In this document: in pieces, positions 34,099-43,128 of the stretch
Position numbering within the stretch: position 1 is the stretch's first letter
Layout of the letters: the number at the start of each line of letters is the position of its first letter
NCBI RefSeq assembly: GCF_044793635.1
Contig: NZ_CP084992.1
Coordinates: forward strand, 1,798,001 to 1,862,000
Reading direction: 5' to 3'
DNA from: Virgibacillus_F necropolis_A
Lineage (GTDB): Bacteria; Bacillota; Bacilli; Bacillales; Amphibacillaceae
DNA length: 64,000 bases
The notes under the pieces: model-generated
The model's database searches: none
The model's input: the letters and a program-made list of their open reading frames with translations, nothing else
What the model was told of the DNA's origin: nothing
Position numbers and translations under genes: made by a program

Positions 34099-34452
34099 GT
34101 GATCCAATATTTCTTTTAACACGCTTGCTTGGTTATATTTCTCTTCTTTTGAGGCATATAAAAGCGTTACACTTTTTTGATGTTTCTTCGTAATATCTTT
34201 TAATTCCTGAAGTGCTTCCTGCTGCTCTCCATTCTGTAACTCTTTCTTATACTTCTGTTTAAAATCATCGTACTTGTCCGGATCGTGGCCAAACCATTTG
34301 CGTAAATCTGCTGACGGTCCAGCCTCTTTTATCCAATGGTCAAGCTTGGCATCCTCCTTTGACATTCCTCTCGGCCAAACACGATCAACTAGAACGCGTA
34401 CTCCATCATTCTGGGATGCCTCTTCATAAATTCGTTTCATCTTTACGGCCAT
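34093..34452 (-). CDS. DUF488 family protein (YeaO-like)
   Basis: A 119-residue soluble protein of the DUF488/YeaO family. The signature RVLVDRVWPRGMSKEDAKLDHWIKE and the LRKWFGHDP motif are both present, and the C-terminus carries VTLLYASKEEKYNQA. The biochemical function is unknown. The ATG at 34452 follows GGAGGG at 8 bp. It is monocistronic and convergent with the toxin-antitoxin operon. Confidence 0.85.
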   Translation of the reverse strand: MAVKMKRIYEEASQNDGVRVLVDRVWPRGMSKEDAKLDHWIKEAGPSADLRKWFGHDPDKYDDFKQKYKKELQNGEQQEALQELKDITKKHQKSVTLLYASKEEKYNQASVLKEILDHQ

Positions 34453-34491
34453 ACCGAAATCCCTCCTATTACATCAATACCCGATTTGAAT

Positions 34492-34526
34492 TAAAATAAG
34501 CAACCAACACAGAGTTGATTGCTTAA
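34492..34526 (-). terminator. pgcA terminator
   Basis: AAGCAATCAAC and GTTGGTTGCTT arms are followed by ATTTTAAT on the minus strand, shortly after the pgcA stop. Confidence 0.75.
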
Positions 34527-34532
34527 GTATAC

Positions 34533-36275
34533 TTAACCATGTTGAACGACACGGTTTATCACTTGATCCATAGCTTCTTTTAAAGATTCAAGACTTTTTT
34601 GGCTTATCTCTTTTGTTTCTTGACACACACCGTAATAGCACTTAATTTTAGGCTCTGTTCCAGAAGGACGTAGACATACCCAACTATTTTTATCCAGGAT
34701 GAACTTAAGCGCATTTTCTTTTGGAAGATCCATTGTTTCCTGCTCATTACTTTCTCCAAAAATAGTACGCTCACCTGTGGCATAGTCTTCCATCTTCTCC
34801 ACTCTAAGCCCTGCTACTTCAGTCAATGGATTTTTCCGAACATCTTCCATAATCAATGCAATTTTGTCCGATCCTTCTTTACCTTTAAGCGTTAGCGAGG
34901 ACATCCCTTCTAAGAAATACCCATGTTTCGCATAAAGGCTATCTAATGCTTCAAGTAGGGTCTTCCCTTGCTCTTTCCAATAGTATGCCATTTCACATGC
35001 CATCATGGCAGCTTGTACAGCATCTTTATCTCGTGCAAAGCTGCTAATCAAATAACCGTAGCTTTCTTCAAAACCGAAGATAAACGTCTCACCTGTACTA
35101 TCAAATTGACGAATCTTTTCACCAATATATTTAAATCCTGTTAACGTGTCGATTGTTTTTGCCCCATAATGGGTAGCGATTGCTCTTCCTAATTCCGTTG
35201 TCACAATTGTTTTTAATACACGTGCATTTGATAGCATAGCCTGATCACTGTGTGACAATGAATAGTCTAATAATAAAGCCCCTAACTGATTACCAGTTAA
35301 TACTTTAAATGATTGATCCGCATCCCTGACAGCAACACCTAATCGATCAGCATCCGGATCCGTTCCAATTAAAATATCAGCATCTACGTTATTTCCTTTT
35401 TCAATTGCCATTTTAAATGCTTGATGTTCTTCTGGATTTGGTGATGCAACAGTTGAAAATTCCGGATCTGGCTTGGCTTGTTCCTCAACGATATGAACAT
35501 GTGGAAATGACAGTTGCGCAAGTCCCCTTAAGACTAAATCGTGGGATGTTCCATGAAGTGGGGTGAAAACGATATCTAATGCTTTATCCTTTTCAAGTTC
35601 CGCTTCTCCGAGCTTGGATATTTGTTTCAATTGCTCCAAATAGGCATTGTCTACTTCACTACCAATCCAGGTTAACAAACCTTTATCTTCAAGTTCAGTT
35701 TGTTCGATAAAAGGCACAGTCAGTTCGTTTTCAGTTTGTTCAATATAGGAAATAATTTCAGCTGCCTCATCAGGTACAATTTGTCCACCATCTTCATTGT
35801 ATACTTTAAAGCCATTGTATTCCGGCGGATTATGGCTAGCTGTAATCATTACCCCTGCTACTGCTCCTAAATTACGAACAGCAAATGACAATACTGGTGT
35901 TGGGTGAAGCTCGTTGAATACGTATGCTTTTATACCATACGAGCCGAGAACCTTAGCAGTCTCGAGCGCAAACTCCTGCGACATGTAGCGTGAATCGTAT
36001 GCAACAACCACTCCACGGTCATTCACATTTACGCAATTTACTTTTAAATAATTAGCAAGACCATTAACAGCCTTTCGTATAGTATAAATGTTCATCCGGT
36101 TAATACCAGGTCCTAGAACACCGCGCATTCCACCTGTTCCAAATGATAATTCTTTATAAAAAGCATCTTCTAATTTTATTTTATCGTTTTTAATATCCTT
36201 TAAATCCTTTTTCAAGGAAGGATCTAAGTTTTGAAAAGAATTCCACTTCTCGTAAGCTGTTTCCCATTTATTCAT
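34533..36275 (-). CDS. pgcA: Alpha-phosphoglucomutase
   Basis: A 580-residue alpha-D-phosphohexomutase that interconverts glucose 6-phosphate and glucose 1-phosphate, feeding UDP-glucose for glycolipid and teichoic acid synthesis. The active-site serine is in TASHNPPEYNGFKVYN, the metal loop is GTDPDADRLG, the sugar-binding loop FEESYGYL and the phosphate-binding loop RPSGTEPKIKCY. The ATG at 36275 has AGGGGG upstream; the open frame before it is not used. It stands alone with its own terminator. Confidence 0.93.
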   Translation of the reverse strand: MNKWETAYEKWNSFQNLDPSLKKDLKDIKNDKIKLEDAFYKELSFGTGGMRGVLGPGINRMNIYTIRKAVNGLANYLKVNCVNVNDRGVVVAYDSRYMSQEFALETAKVLGSYGIKAYVFNELHPTPVLSFAVRNLGAVAGVMITASHNPPEYNGFKVYNEDGGQIVPDEAAEIISYIEQTENELTVPFIEQTELEDKGLLTWIGSEVDNAYLEQLKQISKLGEAELEKDKALDIVFTPLHGTSHDLVLRGLAQLSFPHVHIVEEQAKPDPEFSTVASPNPEEHQAFKMAIEKGNNVDADILIGTDPDADRLGVAVRDADQSFKVLTGNQLGALLLDYSLSHSDQAMLSNARVLKTIVTTELGRAIATHYGAKTIDTLTGFKYIGEKIRQFDSTGETFIFGFEESYGYLISSFARDKDAVQAAMMACEMAYYWKEQGKTLLEALDSLYAKHGYFLEGMSSLTLKGKEGSDKIALIMEDVRKNPLTEVAGLRVEKMEDYATGERTIFGESNEQETMDLPKENALKFILDKNSWVCLRPSGTEPKIKCYYGVCQETKEISQKSLESLKEAMDQVINRVVQHG

Positions 36276-36472
36276 GTAATATATCCCCCTATTACAACCC
36301 TTATTATTCTTCTTCAAAGTTTAGCACATTTTACAATTTAATTCTATTTACCTATGTATCGTTTATTGGTAGGAATAATTGGCAAAAATTATAGAATTCC
36401 GCTTCCTATTATATCCATTAACGGGTAGAATGAAAGGAACTATATATTTTCATAAAGAAAGGTGTGATACAT

Positions 36473-37555
36473 TTGCATAAAAAGCGATGGTTCAAGACAC
36501 TTACATTATTCATCATGATATTTCTATTAATTCTATTAATCTCTGCAACAAACTTTATATTTGATCCAATATTTAAATACATGGGTGCGGTAGCTATTCC
36601 GATCATAGGTGCTGGTGTACTCTTTTATTTAACAAAACCAGTTGTCAGGATTTTAGATAAATATAAAGTACACCGCGTATTTTCCATTATTATTGTATTC
36701 CTGTTACTCTCTTTACTTATATACCTAAGTGCTACATATATTGCACCAATTGCTCAAAAACAATTCTCCAATCTGATTGATAATGTTCCAGGTATGGTAG
36801 AAGGTGCACAAGATTTAATTACATACTGGCAATCTAATCAAGATGCACTGCCTGCAGGTGTTGATGATACGATAAATAACATCACATCAAATTTACAGTC
36901 TTATGTCGAAACTGCTACATCATTTTTGTTTGGGTTTATTGGACAATTAATCAGTTTTGTCTTTGCTATTGTACTTGTACCATTCTTTTTATTCTTTATG
37001 CTTAAAGATGGTGAAAAATTTGCTCCTTTTATCACCCAAATTTTTTCAGAGAAAAAAGCTGATAATATTAAAAGCCTTCTGCACAAGCTCGATGATGCAC
37101 TAACGTCGTATATTCAGGGGCAGCTTATTGTTAGTTTTTCAATTGGGGTACTATTGTTTATTGGGTATCTCATCATTGATTTGCCTTATGCACTTACGTT
37201 AGCGCTGTTTGGGATGTTAATGTGTGTCATTCCATTTATTGGCCCATTTATATCAGTCATTCCGGCTATAATCGTTGGGTTTTTCCAGGATCCAATGATG
37301 GCAGTTTGGGTTGGAATTATTATGATCGTGGCTCAACAAATTGAAGGGAACCTGATTTCACCAAATGTGATGGGGCGTGCATTACAACTGCACCCACTCA
37401 CCATTATTACAATCATTTTAGCAGCGGGGAGCATTGCTGGATTCTTAGGTATCGTGTTCGCAGTCCCATTCTATGCCGTTGTCAAAACAATCATCGTCCA
37501 TTTTTACCAAACTTATGTAGAATCACAAGAGAGTAAGAAGGATGCATTGATATAA
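36473..37555 (+). CDS. AI-2E/UPF0118 family membrane protein
   Basis: A ~360-residue protein with about eight membrane helices of the AI-2E/UPF0118 family (B. subtilis YueF, YrrI and others). The long periplasm-facing helical region (residues ~85-150) and the C-terminal signature LPYALTLALFGMLMCVIPFIGPFISVIPAI, GNLISPNVMGRALQLHP and GIVFAVPFYAV are typical. Family members include the E. coli exporter TqsA and Na+/H+ antiporters of halophiles, so the substrate is open. The start is probably the TTG at 36473, 8 bp from AAGGTG; a GTG at 36464 overlaps that site. The stop codon is directly followed by a hairpin repeat. Confidence 0.82.
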   Translation: MHKKRWFKTLTLFIMIFLLILLISATNFIFDPIFKYMGAVAIPIIGAGVLFYLTKPVVRILDKYKVHRVFSIIIVFLLLSLLIYLSATYIAPIAQKQFSNLIDNVPGMVEGAQDLITYWQSNQDALPAGVDDTINNITSNLQSYVETATSFLFGFIGQLISFVFAIVLVPFFLFFMLKDGEKFAPFITQIFSEKKADNIKSLLHKLDDALTSYIQGQLIVSFSIGVLLFIGYLIIDLPYALTLALFGMLMCVIPFIGPFISVIPAIIVGFFQDPMMAVWVGIIMIVAQQIEGNLISPNVMGRALQLHPLTIITIILAAGSIAGFLGIVFAVPFYAVVKTIIVHFYQTYVESQESKKDALI

Positions 37556-37702
37556 GAAAAGCGCAAGCGCCCGTTAAGCGACGTATGGACTGGACTGAAC
37601 CGAAGGAGATAAAGGAAACACGGTGAGCTAAAGCGAACCGATGTTTGACTTATCGTACGGAGGTGAAGGAAGTCCACTAGGCGCTGGGCGCTGGAGCTAG
37701 AC
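37555..37702 (+). repeat. Modular hairpin repeat (core type 2)
   Basis: It begins AGAAAAGCGCAAGCGCC in the last base of the upstream stop codon and ends GGCGCTGGAGCTAGAC. The core (GTTAAGCGACGTATGGACT, GGAGATAAAGGAAACACGG, TGACTTATCGTACGGAGG) is shared with 42535-42740 but not with the type 1 repeats. The outer ends pair as AGCGCCC/GGGCGCT. Confidence 0.85.
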
Positions 37703-37713
37703 ATATAGAATAA

Positions 37714-37752
37714 ATCCCGCTTAGATCAATCAAAAATCTAAGCGGGTTTTTC
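37714..37752 (-). terminator. Terminator of the GNAT gene
   Basis: CCCGCTTAGAT and ATCTAAGCGGG pair around a 10-nt loop with A- and T-rich flanks, just after the stop. Confidence 0.85.
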
Positions 37753-37755
37753 TGA

Positions 37756-38610
37756 TCATTTTTTTGAGTTAAATTCATATACCACAGATGTGCCAACCTC
37801 ATAATAGCCAATTTTTTTATAAATACGATTGGATGTTGGATAATCTGCGTCAGTGTAAAGGCTGCAAAAATTCGCTCCATCCCGCAGTAACTTACTTGTG
37901 AACGCTGCAACTGAACTTGTCGCGTACCCTTTTCGTTTATGTTCATCAGGCGTAAAAACAGCATTCACTGTCGCACCGTTCTTTGTGCTTCTTGAACGAT
38001 TAATCATTGAAACAGGCTTACCATTTACTTTCCAAAAATAAGCAGAACGATTATTTAAAAATTGAGTTGCTAGGTTTTCTGCATCTCCCTTTGTTGTTGC
38101 CTCATTTACTTTTCGCCCAAATTGAACGAGCCATTCTGAAATAAGCTGGTAATCATTAGCATGTGCTTCGACTAAATCACCGTCAGTTTGAGGTACAGAA
38201 TTAACCTCATCCAGCTGATAAATAAGTTGTTTCATATGTACACTAGACAACACATCATTTAATCTTTCCCACTCTTCAACAAATGGTTTTACGAGAGTTT
38301 CTGGACCAAGTATTCCTGGAACACCCAAATTATTGTCCCGTAAAAATCCTGCAATCGCTTTTGGGACACCTTCCTCGATTGAATCCACATCTGGGAAAAT
38401 CCAATTATTTGGAGGTGTTTGCATAAAAGCAAATATAACTTCCCCGTCTTCTTCCACATATCCCAAAAACACGTCTTTGTAAACAGAACGTCCCTCCGCA
38501 ATCCGATTAAGAAGTCCCAGCATCAAATTATTGCATGCTTCTTTTTTTAATAATAATGGTTCTACTAAATCTGAATACTTTTCTGCATCATTTTCAAAAT
38601 GAAGATTCAT
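37756..38610 (-). CDS. GNAT family N-acetyltransferase
   Basis: A 284-residue two-lobed protein. The C-terminal half (residues ~150-280) holds the GNAT fold with the acetyl-CoA loop VFTPDEHKRKGYATSS and the family LYTDADYPTSNRIYKKIGY ending. The N-terminal half is a divergent GNAT-like domain. The acceptor is unknown. It has an AGGGGGAAAA ribosome site and its own terminator, and is convergent with the AI-2E-type gene. Confidence 0.85.
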   Translation of the reverse strand: MNLHFENDAEKYSDLVEPLLLKKEACNNLMLGLLNRIAEGRSVYKDVFLGYVEEDGEVIFAFMQTPPNNWIFPDVDSIEEGVPKAIAGFLRDNNLGVPGILGPETLVKPFVEEWERLNDVLSSVHMKQLIYQLDEVNSVPQTDGDLVEAHANDYQLISEWLVQFGRKVNEATTKGDAENLATQFLNNRSAYFWKVNGKPVSMINRSRSTKNGATVNAVFTPDEHKRKGYATSSVAAFTSKLLRDGANFCSLYTDADYPTSNRIYKKIGYYEVGTSVVYEFNSKK

Positions 38611-38697
38611 CTTTTTTCCCCCTTTTTTGAGATTGTAATATAGTATACACTACTATTAAGAGGATTTTATCAGAAAAAATCACTAGGGGTGAAAGAA

Positions 38698-38871
38698 TTG
38701 AAAACAAAAGATATAGAAGCAAAATTAGTAGAACTAAAGGCAGATTACGCCCGTATTATGGGTGATATGGATAAAGTGGAAGCGGTAGGTCAACGAACCA
38801 ACATCGAAGAAAAACAACTTGAACGACTAGAAAAAGAAATTTCCGAACTTAACAGGCAGTTAGAGGAATAA
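38698..38871 (+). CDS. Small coiled-coil protein (SE1832-like)
   Basis: A 57-residue, highly charged helical protein (DIEAKLVELKADYARI, EEKQLERLEKEISELNRQL) with a heptad pattern, resembling the small SE1832-type family of Bacilli. The likely start is the TTG at 38698, 7 bp after AGGGGTG; a GTG at 38689 overlaps that site. It is followed by a 20-bp-period array and then a terminator shared with the antiporter gene. Function unknown. Confidence 0.7.
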   Translation: MKTKDIEAKLVELKADYARIMGDMDKVEAVGQRTNIEEKQLERLEKEISELNRQLEE

Positions 38872-38899
38872 CACTTTTGCCGGGTGCTTGGCCATGGTG

Positions 38900-38999
38900 T
38901 TTTATCGGGGACTTCTAGCTTTTATCAGGAATTTTGCACGTTTATCAGGATAATTCGAATTTTATCAGGAAATCGTCCGTTTTATCAGGAACTTTATAT
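38900..38999. repeat. Tandem array of five 20-bp units, TTTTATC(A/G)GG(A/G) core
   Basis: Five units of exactly 20 bp begin TTTTATCAGGA or close variants (TTTTATCGGGG in the first, GTTTATCAGGA in the third) and end in ~9 unrelated bases. The array lies 28 bp after the small coiled-coil gene and 13 bp before the terminator, so it should be transcribed as a 3' UTR. Confidence 0.9.
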
Positions 39000-39012
39000 T
39001 TTGGACAAAGTC

Positions 39013-39044
39013 AAAGGAGACCCGTCAAAAGAGTCTCCTTTTCC
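39013..39044. terminator. Terminator between the small gene and the antiporter gene
   Basis: AAAGGAGACCC and GAGTCTCCTTTT arms with flanking A/T runs lie between two convergent stops. Confidence 0.8.
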
Positions 39045-40889
39045 TTATTGATTATTATTACGCTTGTTTTCTAGTTTTTCTTTAATTTTTTTTTGTTCCT
39101 TATTTGGTGGCGATAAACTCACCACGATATCACCGGCTTCCGGTGTATTTTTCATCTCTTCGGCATAATAATACATTTTACCAGAAGGCTTCAACATGTA
39201 TAACAAAACAGCCTCATCGTCCCGTTCACTTAGGTAACGGCTATAATTATATTGTGCTGTAATTGTCGTTTGACGGAAAACATAACCACTTTTTATTTTA
39301 TTGCTGAGATCCTCCATCGAAATTTCTTCTTTAAATAGGATTTTCCCACCAATTTTATCAACAATGTTATTCATATTATCAACCAAGGTATACGGACTTG
39401 ATTTATATACATTTGTCCTACCATATTCCGGCATAAACGTTGTACAAACTAACGCATTATACGAATGGAACTCAGTCGCTGCAATTAAGTAATCATATGG
39501 CGTTGTATCTAAATGATATTCGGTTTGTTCAGAAAGCACTTCCCCATGGTAAAACGGTATTCCGGCCTCGCGTGCTTTTCGAAGACGTTCCCATGAAGAA
39601 TCAACAATAATTACTGGCGCCTTCACTTTTGTTAATGACTTAGCTAATTCAACTGTAAATTGATTGCTTCCTACAATAAGTGTACCTGGACGTCCCTCCA
39701 TGGATAGATGGAGTTTTTTGGCCATCCACCGAATAGAAAACCCGTGGGCAACAACGGTGAAAAACACAAGTCCAAACGTGAGCGTTGTTATGATAGAAGC
39801 GTCCTCATATCCAGCTTCACTTAGTATGGATGCAAAGTAGCTGGACACGGTTAATGCAACAATTCCACGTGGTGCAATCCAACCCACTAACAATTTTTCA
39901 TTCAACGACAAATCAGTATTTATAGTTGATAAGAAGATGGATAATGGTCGAACAACAAACATCATCAATAGAACGTATCCGATAATCTCTGGTTGAAAGA
40001 TTTTTAATAATACTTCTACCTGTAACGACGCAGTCAGCATAATAAAGATTGCTGAAATTAATAGCATAGACATGTTTTCTTTAAAGTGCCTCATATCAGC
40101 AACAGAACTAATTCCCATGTTTGCAAGCGTCATACCCATAGCAGTTACCGCAAGTAACCCTGTCTCATGCATGATTTCATCCGCTATAGTGAAACACAAA
40201 ATAACAACTACAAATACTGCCGGCGACTTCAAATATTCTGGAATATTACCTGTTTCAAACATCCAGCCAATTCCGCGGCCACATGCCCATCCAAGTATTG
40301 CTGCAAAAATGGATGCTGCAAAGAATAAGATAAGTTGAGATCCATCTGGGTTATTTGCTGTAAAATATGCAATAATTTCAAATGCAAATACAGCGAGTAA
40401 TGCACCAATTGGGTCAACAATAATACCTTCCCATTTCAAAATCTTCGCTGGCCGAGGCTTTAATTTGGATTGTCGTAATAAAGGCAAGATTACAGTTGGT
40501 CCTGTTACAATAAACAGTCCTCCAATTACAAATGCGACTGTCCATGATAACCCTGCTATATAATGTGCAGTAAGTGATCCTAAAATCCATGCAATAAATG
40601 CACCCACTGACGAAATCCGGAAAACCGGCTTCCCTAATCCACGTAATTCTTTAAAGCTTAAGTTCAAACTACCTTCGAATAAAATAATCGCTACTGCGAC
40701 AGTAATAATTGGGTTATATAAATCTCCAAAGTCTTCCTCAGGATTCATCAAACCAAATATCGGACCAACCAATAGCCCTGCTACAGACATGACAACAATA
40801 GCTGGCATACGATAACGCCAGGACAACCATTGAGACCCAATCCCTAAAAGACCGATAAGCATAATTTCAAAAAGAACAGATGGAACCAT
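39045..40889 (-). CDS. CPA-type cation:proton antiporter with TrkA domains
   Basis: A 614-residue protein. The N-terminal ~400 residues form a 12-13 helix Na+(K+)/H+ exchanger of the NhaP/CPA1 type with the paired-Asp region VDPIGALLAVFAFE and the loop GPTVILPLL. The C-terminal part is a cytoplasmic TrkA-N/RCK domain (GTLIVGSNQFTVELAKSL, VIIVDSSWERLRKAREAGI) that should bind a nucleotide. The likely role is pH and cation homeostasis. The start ATG at 40889 is preceded by AGAGGGGG; the upstream open frame is not needed. Confidence 0.87.
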   Translation of the reverse strand: MVPSVLFEIMLIGLLGIGSQWLSWRYRMPAIVVMSVAGLLVGPIFGLMNPEEDFGDLYNPIITVAVAIILFEGSLNLSFKELRGLGKPVFRISSVGAFIAWILGSLTAHYIAGLSWTVAFVIGGLFIVTGPTVILPLLRQSKLKPRPAKILKWEGIIVDPIGALLAVFAFEIIAYFTANNPDGSQLILFFAASIFAAILGWACGRGIGWMFETGNIPEYLKSPAVFVVVILCFTIADEIMHETGLLAVTAMGMTLANMGISSVADMRHFKENMSMLLISAIFIMLTASLQVEVLLKIFQPEIIGYVLLMMFVVRPLSIFLSTINTDLSLNEKLLVGWIAPRGIVALTVSSYFASILSEAGYEDASIITTLTFGLVFFTVVAHGFSIRWMAKKLHLSMEGRPGTLIVGSNQFTVELAKSLTKVKAPVIIVDSSWERLRKAREAGIPFYHGEVLSEQTEYHLDTTPYDYLIAATEFHSYNALVCTTFMPEYGRTNVYKSSPYTLVDNMNNIVDKIGGKILFKEEISMEDLSNKIKSGYVFRQTTITAQYNYSRYLSERDDEAVLLYMLKPSGKMYYYAEEMKNTPEAGDIVVSLSPPNKEQKKIKEKLENKRNNNQ

Positions 40890-41229
40890 ATCAAACCCCC
40901 TCTTGATATCATTATCAAGGTTTTTATATAAAATCATTTTAAATGTGAATAATGCTAATGTAAACAATTTTAATCCGTTTACAAATAAAAGTTTCCATTT
41001 ATTTATTCACATAACTGTTAAAACTCTTTGTTAAGTTATGTTGACAAGCTATTACAAAAATTGTTAAGATTGTTCTTGCTTTGTGCATGATTCAAAAAGT
41101 TTTAGATACGCGGAGTATTTTATCATAAATTATCTGATAATATTGAAAACAATCCTGGGATTGTTCCAATATTTGTAAGCGTTTACGGCTGTCATGCATT
41201 TATTAGTCTAACCAGAAGGAGCTATCATC
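40890..41229. promoter_or_regulatory. Regulatory region between the antiporter gene and brnQ
   Basis: For brnQ: TTGACA (41041-41046), 18 bp and TAAGAT (41065-41070). AATTATCTGATAATA (41128-41142) matches the CodY box at 12 of 15 positions, and TTGTAAGCGTTTACG (41173-41187) matches the CcpA cre at 14 of 15. Both lie in the leader, suitable as roadblock operators. The remaining AT-rich sequence shows no gene. Confidence 0.55.
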
Positions 41230-42531
41230 ATGAAAAAAGATACATTTATAATTGGATTTATGCTTTTTGCGTTATTCTTTGGTGCTGGTAATTTAATATA
41301 CCCTCCAACCCTCGGAATTGATTCAGGTACTTCTTATTGGGCAGCTATCGCTGGATTTGTGATTACCGGTGTCGGATTACCAATCCTTGCTGTGACAGCC
41401 ATTTCTTTTGTCAAAAATGATGCACGGGAATTAGCTGATAAGGTTCATCCATTATTTGGACTTATTTTTACATCAGTTGTTTATTTAGCAATCGGACCAT
41501 TTTTCGGTATACCACGCGCTGCATCGGTCGCTTTTGAAATGGGTGTAGAACCATTTACAGCAGGCATTTCGTCTACACTTGTTTTATTTATATTTACAAC
41601 GATCTTCTTTATATTGGTTTATGTAGTCAGTTTAAATCCATCCAAAATGGTGGACCGTATCGGTCAATATTTAACACCAATTCTATTAATTGCAATCATC
41701 GCTTTAGCTGTTGGTGGATTTATTCTGTTAGATAGCCCTATGGTAGACCCTATTGAAAAATATGCATCATCACCATTTTTCACTGGCTTTGTTGAAGGAT
41801 ATTTAACCATGGATGCAATCGCTGCCTTGGCATTTGGTATTATCGTTGTAAATGCCTTCAAAGAGCGTGGAATTACAACGCAAAGCGAGCTTGTAAAATC
41901 TACAATAAAGGCAGGTATCATTACAGGTACTGGTTTAATTATCGTGTACGGATCCATCGGTTGGATTGGTGCAAAAATGGCGACAATTGGGGATTACAGT
42001 AACGGTGGCGACATTCTATCCAGCGCCGCAGAGGTGCTATTCGGTAGCTTCGGTGCATTGTTATTAGGAGTCATTGTAGCCTTGGCATGTTTTACAACGT
42101 GCGTCGGATTAATTGTTGCTTGCGGACAGTTTTTCACCAAGATTACACGCTTAAGTTACAATAAGATAATCTTATTGACTACAGTTGTCAGCTATCTTAT
42201 TGCTAACCAAGGATTAAACACGATCATAAGTTATTCTGTACCGGTGCTCGTTTTTATTTATCCGATCGCAATTGTTTTGATCATATTAACCTTTATACAA
42301 AATCTATTTCACGGTGCTCGCCCTGTTTACCAAGGGGCAATTCTTTTTACAGCCGTTACAAGCTTATATGATGGACTACTTGCATTTGGTATGGATTTAT
42401 CAACGGTTAAGCCATACATGGAAATGTTACCATTTTTCGCACTAGGCCTAGGTTGGATTGTACCAGCTTTAATCGGTGGAATTATTGGCTTAATTGTAAG
42501 TAAAGTAGCAAATCCTAGTTACGCTAATTAA
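41230..42531 (+). CDS. brnQ: Branched-chain amino acid carrier BrnQ
   Basis: A 433-residue, 12-helix sodium-coupled transporter for leucine, isoleucine and valine (LIVCS family). The N-terminal signature GFMLFALFFGAGNLIYPP and the IPRAASVAFEMGVEPF loop are typical. A GAAGGAGCT site precedes the ATG. The upstream CodY- and cre-like sequences suggest repression when amino acids and carbon are plentiful, as for B. subtilis braB/brnQ genes. A hairpin repeat begins 3 bp after the stop. Confidence 0.93.
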   Translation: MKKDTFIIGFMLFALFFGAGNLIYPPTLGIDSGTSYWAAIAGFVITGVGLPILAVTAISFVKNDARELADKVHPLFGLIFTSVVYLAIGPFFGIPRAASVAFEMGVEPFTAGISSTLVLFIFTTIFFILVYVVSLNPSKMVDRIGQYLTPILLIAIIALAVGGFILLDSPMVDPIEKYASSPFFTGFVEGYLTMDAIAALAFGIIVVNAFKERGITTQSELVKSTIKAGIITGTGLIIVYGSIGWIGAKMATIGDYSNGGDILSSAAEVLFGSFGALLLGVIVALACFTTCVGLIVACGQFFTKITRLSYNKIILLTTVVSYLIANQGLNTIISYSVPVLVFIYPIAIVLIILTFIQNLFHGARPVYQGAILFTAVTSLYDGLLAFGMDLSTVKPYMEMLPFFALGLGWIVPALIGGIIGLIVSKVANPSYAN

Positions 42532-42534
42532 TTT

Positions 42535-42740
42535 AGAAAAGCGCAAGCGCCCGTTAAGCGACGTATGGACTGTGCCCACGCAACGTGGGTAGTTCGATGT
42601 TGCCACGCAAAGTGGCGTTTTTAATCGAACATTCCTTCCACCAGGAGATAAAGGAAACACGGTGAGCTTAAGCGAACCGATGTTGACTTATCGTACGGAG
42701 GTAAAGGAAGTCCACTAGACGCTGGGCGCTGGAGCTAGAC
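42535..42740 (+). repeat. Modular hairpin repeat (core type 2, longer variant)
   Basis: The same outer ends and core as 37555-37702, with an additional ~60-bp insert (GTGCCCACGCAACGTGGGTAG, TGCCACGCAAAGTGGCG) that forms two small hairpins. It starts 3 bp after the brnQ stop. The insert shows that a core can acquire further hairpin modules. Confidence 0.85.
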
Positions 42741-42838
42741 AGAAAAAATGTGTCTTTAATTACCAAAACACCGCCTTTCCCAAAAAAGGCGGTGTTTATA
42801 GTTTTTGCTATTATTCCCAAATGCATCATGTTTTTTGC

Positions 42839-42906
42839 TATAATGAACTTAGTGTAACAAGGCTTATTCATGGGTGGTGGCTCACTCCCTTTTTAGAAAG
42901 GGGGTG
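42839..42906 (+). promoter_or_regulatory. Toxin promoter and self-inhibitory 5' leader
   Basis: TATAAT (42839-42844) with an extended -10 TG starts a leader of ~60 nt. CCCTTT (42887-42892) pairs with AAAGGG (42897-42902), hiding the ribosome binding site. AACAAGGCTTATTCATGGG (42857-42875) and GGTGGCTCAC (42876-42885) are complementary to sequences downstream of the toxin stop, as in TxpA/BsrG-type messages. Confidence 0.7.
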
Positions 42907-42913
42907 ATGCGAT

Positions 42914-42994
42914 ATGACGGTTTTCGAAACTATTTTCCTGATGATTTCATTTGGAACTTTAATTGTTGCGATACTGTCAAATCAAAAAAAATAA
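42914..42994 (+). CDS. Holin-like type I toxin (TxpA/BsrG/YonT class), 26 aa
   Basis: A 26-residue hydrophobic peptide with sequence pattern MTVFETIFLMISFGTLIVAI followed by a short polar, lysine-ending tail. The start TxFETxxLMISFG is the hallmark of the putative holin-like toxin family (Hol_Tox). The single membrane helix should insert into the cell membrane and damage it. A strong AAAGGGGGTGAT ribosome site is sequestered in a hairpin. The message ends at a terminator at 43078-43115. An antisense RNA overlaps its 3' half. The known B. subtilis relatives sit mainly in prophages; no phage genes are near this one. Confidence 0.85.
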   Translation: MTVFETIFLMISFGTLIVAILSNQKK

Positions 42995-43128
42995 CCACCC
43001 TATGAGCCTTGGTTAGCAATTAGGGTGATATTTCACTTCTACTTGTGAGCCGCCCCTTTGAAGGGCTGTTACACTCAGGCTGAATGGTGTTAGCGCACCG
43101 TTCAGTCTTTATTATTGTATTAACTTCT
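42984..43128 (-). ncRNA. Antisense antitoxin RNA of the type I locus (predicted)
   Basis: On the minus strand, TTTAAC (43158-43163), 17 bp and TATACT (43135-43140) form a good promoter. Transcription would end at the stem CACCCTA/TAGGGTG followed by GTTATTTTTTTT (43027 down to ~42984). The predicted RNA is ~145 nt and overlaps the toxin message from the last codons to its terminator, the arrangement of RatA, SR4 and SR5. Confidence 0.75.
43078..43115 (+). terminator. Toxin mRNA terminator
   Basis: GGCTGAATGGTG and CACCGTTCAGTC pair around TTAGCG and are followed by TTTATTATTG. Confidence 0.85.
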
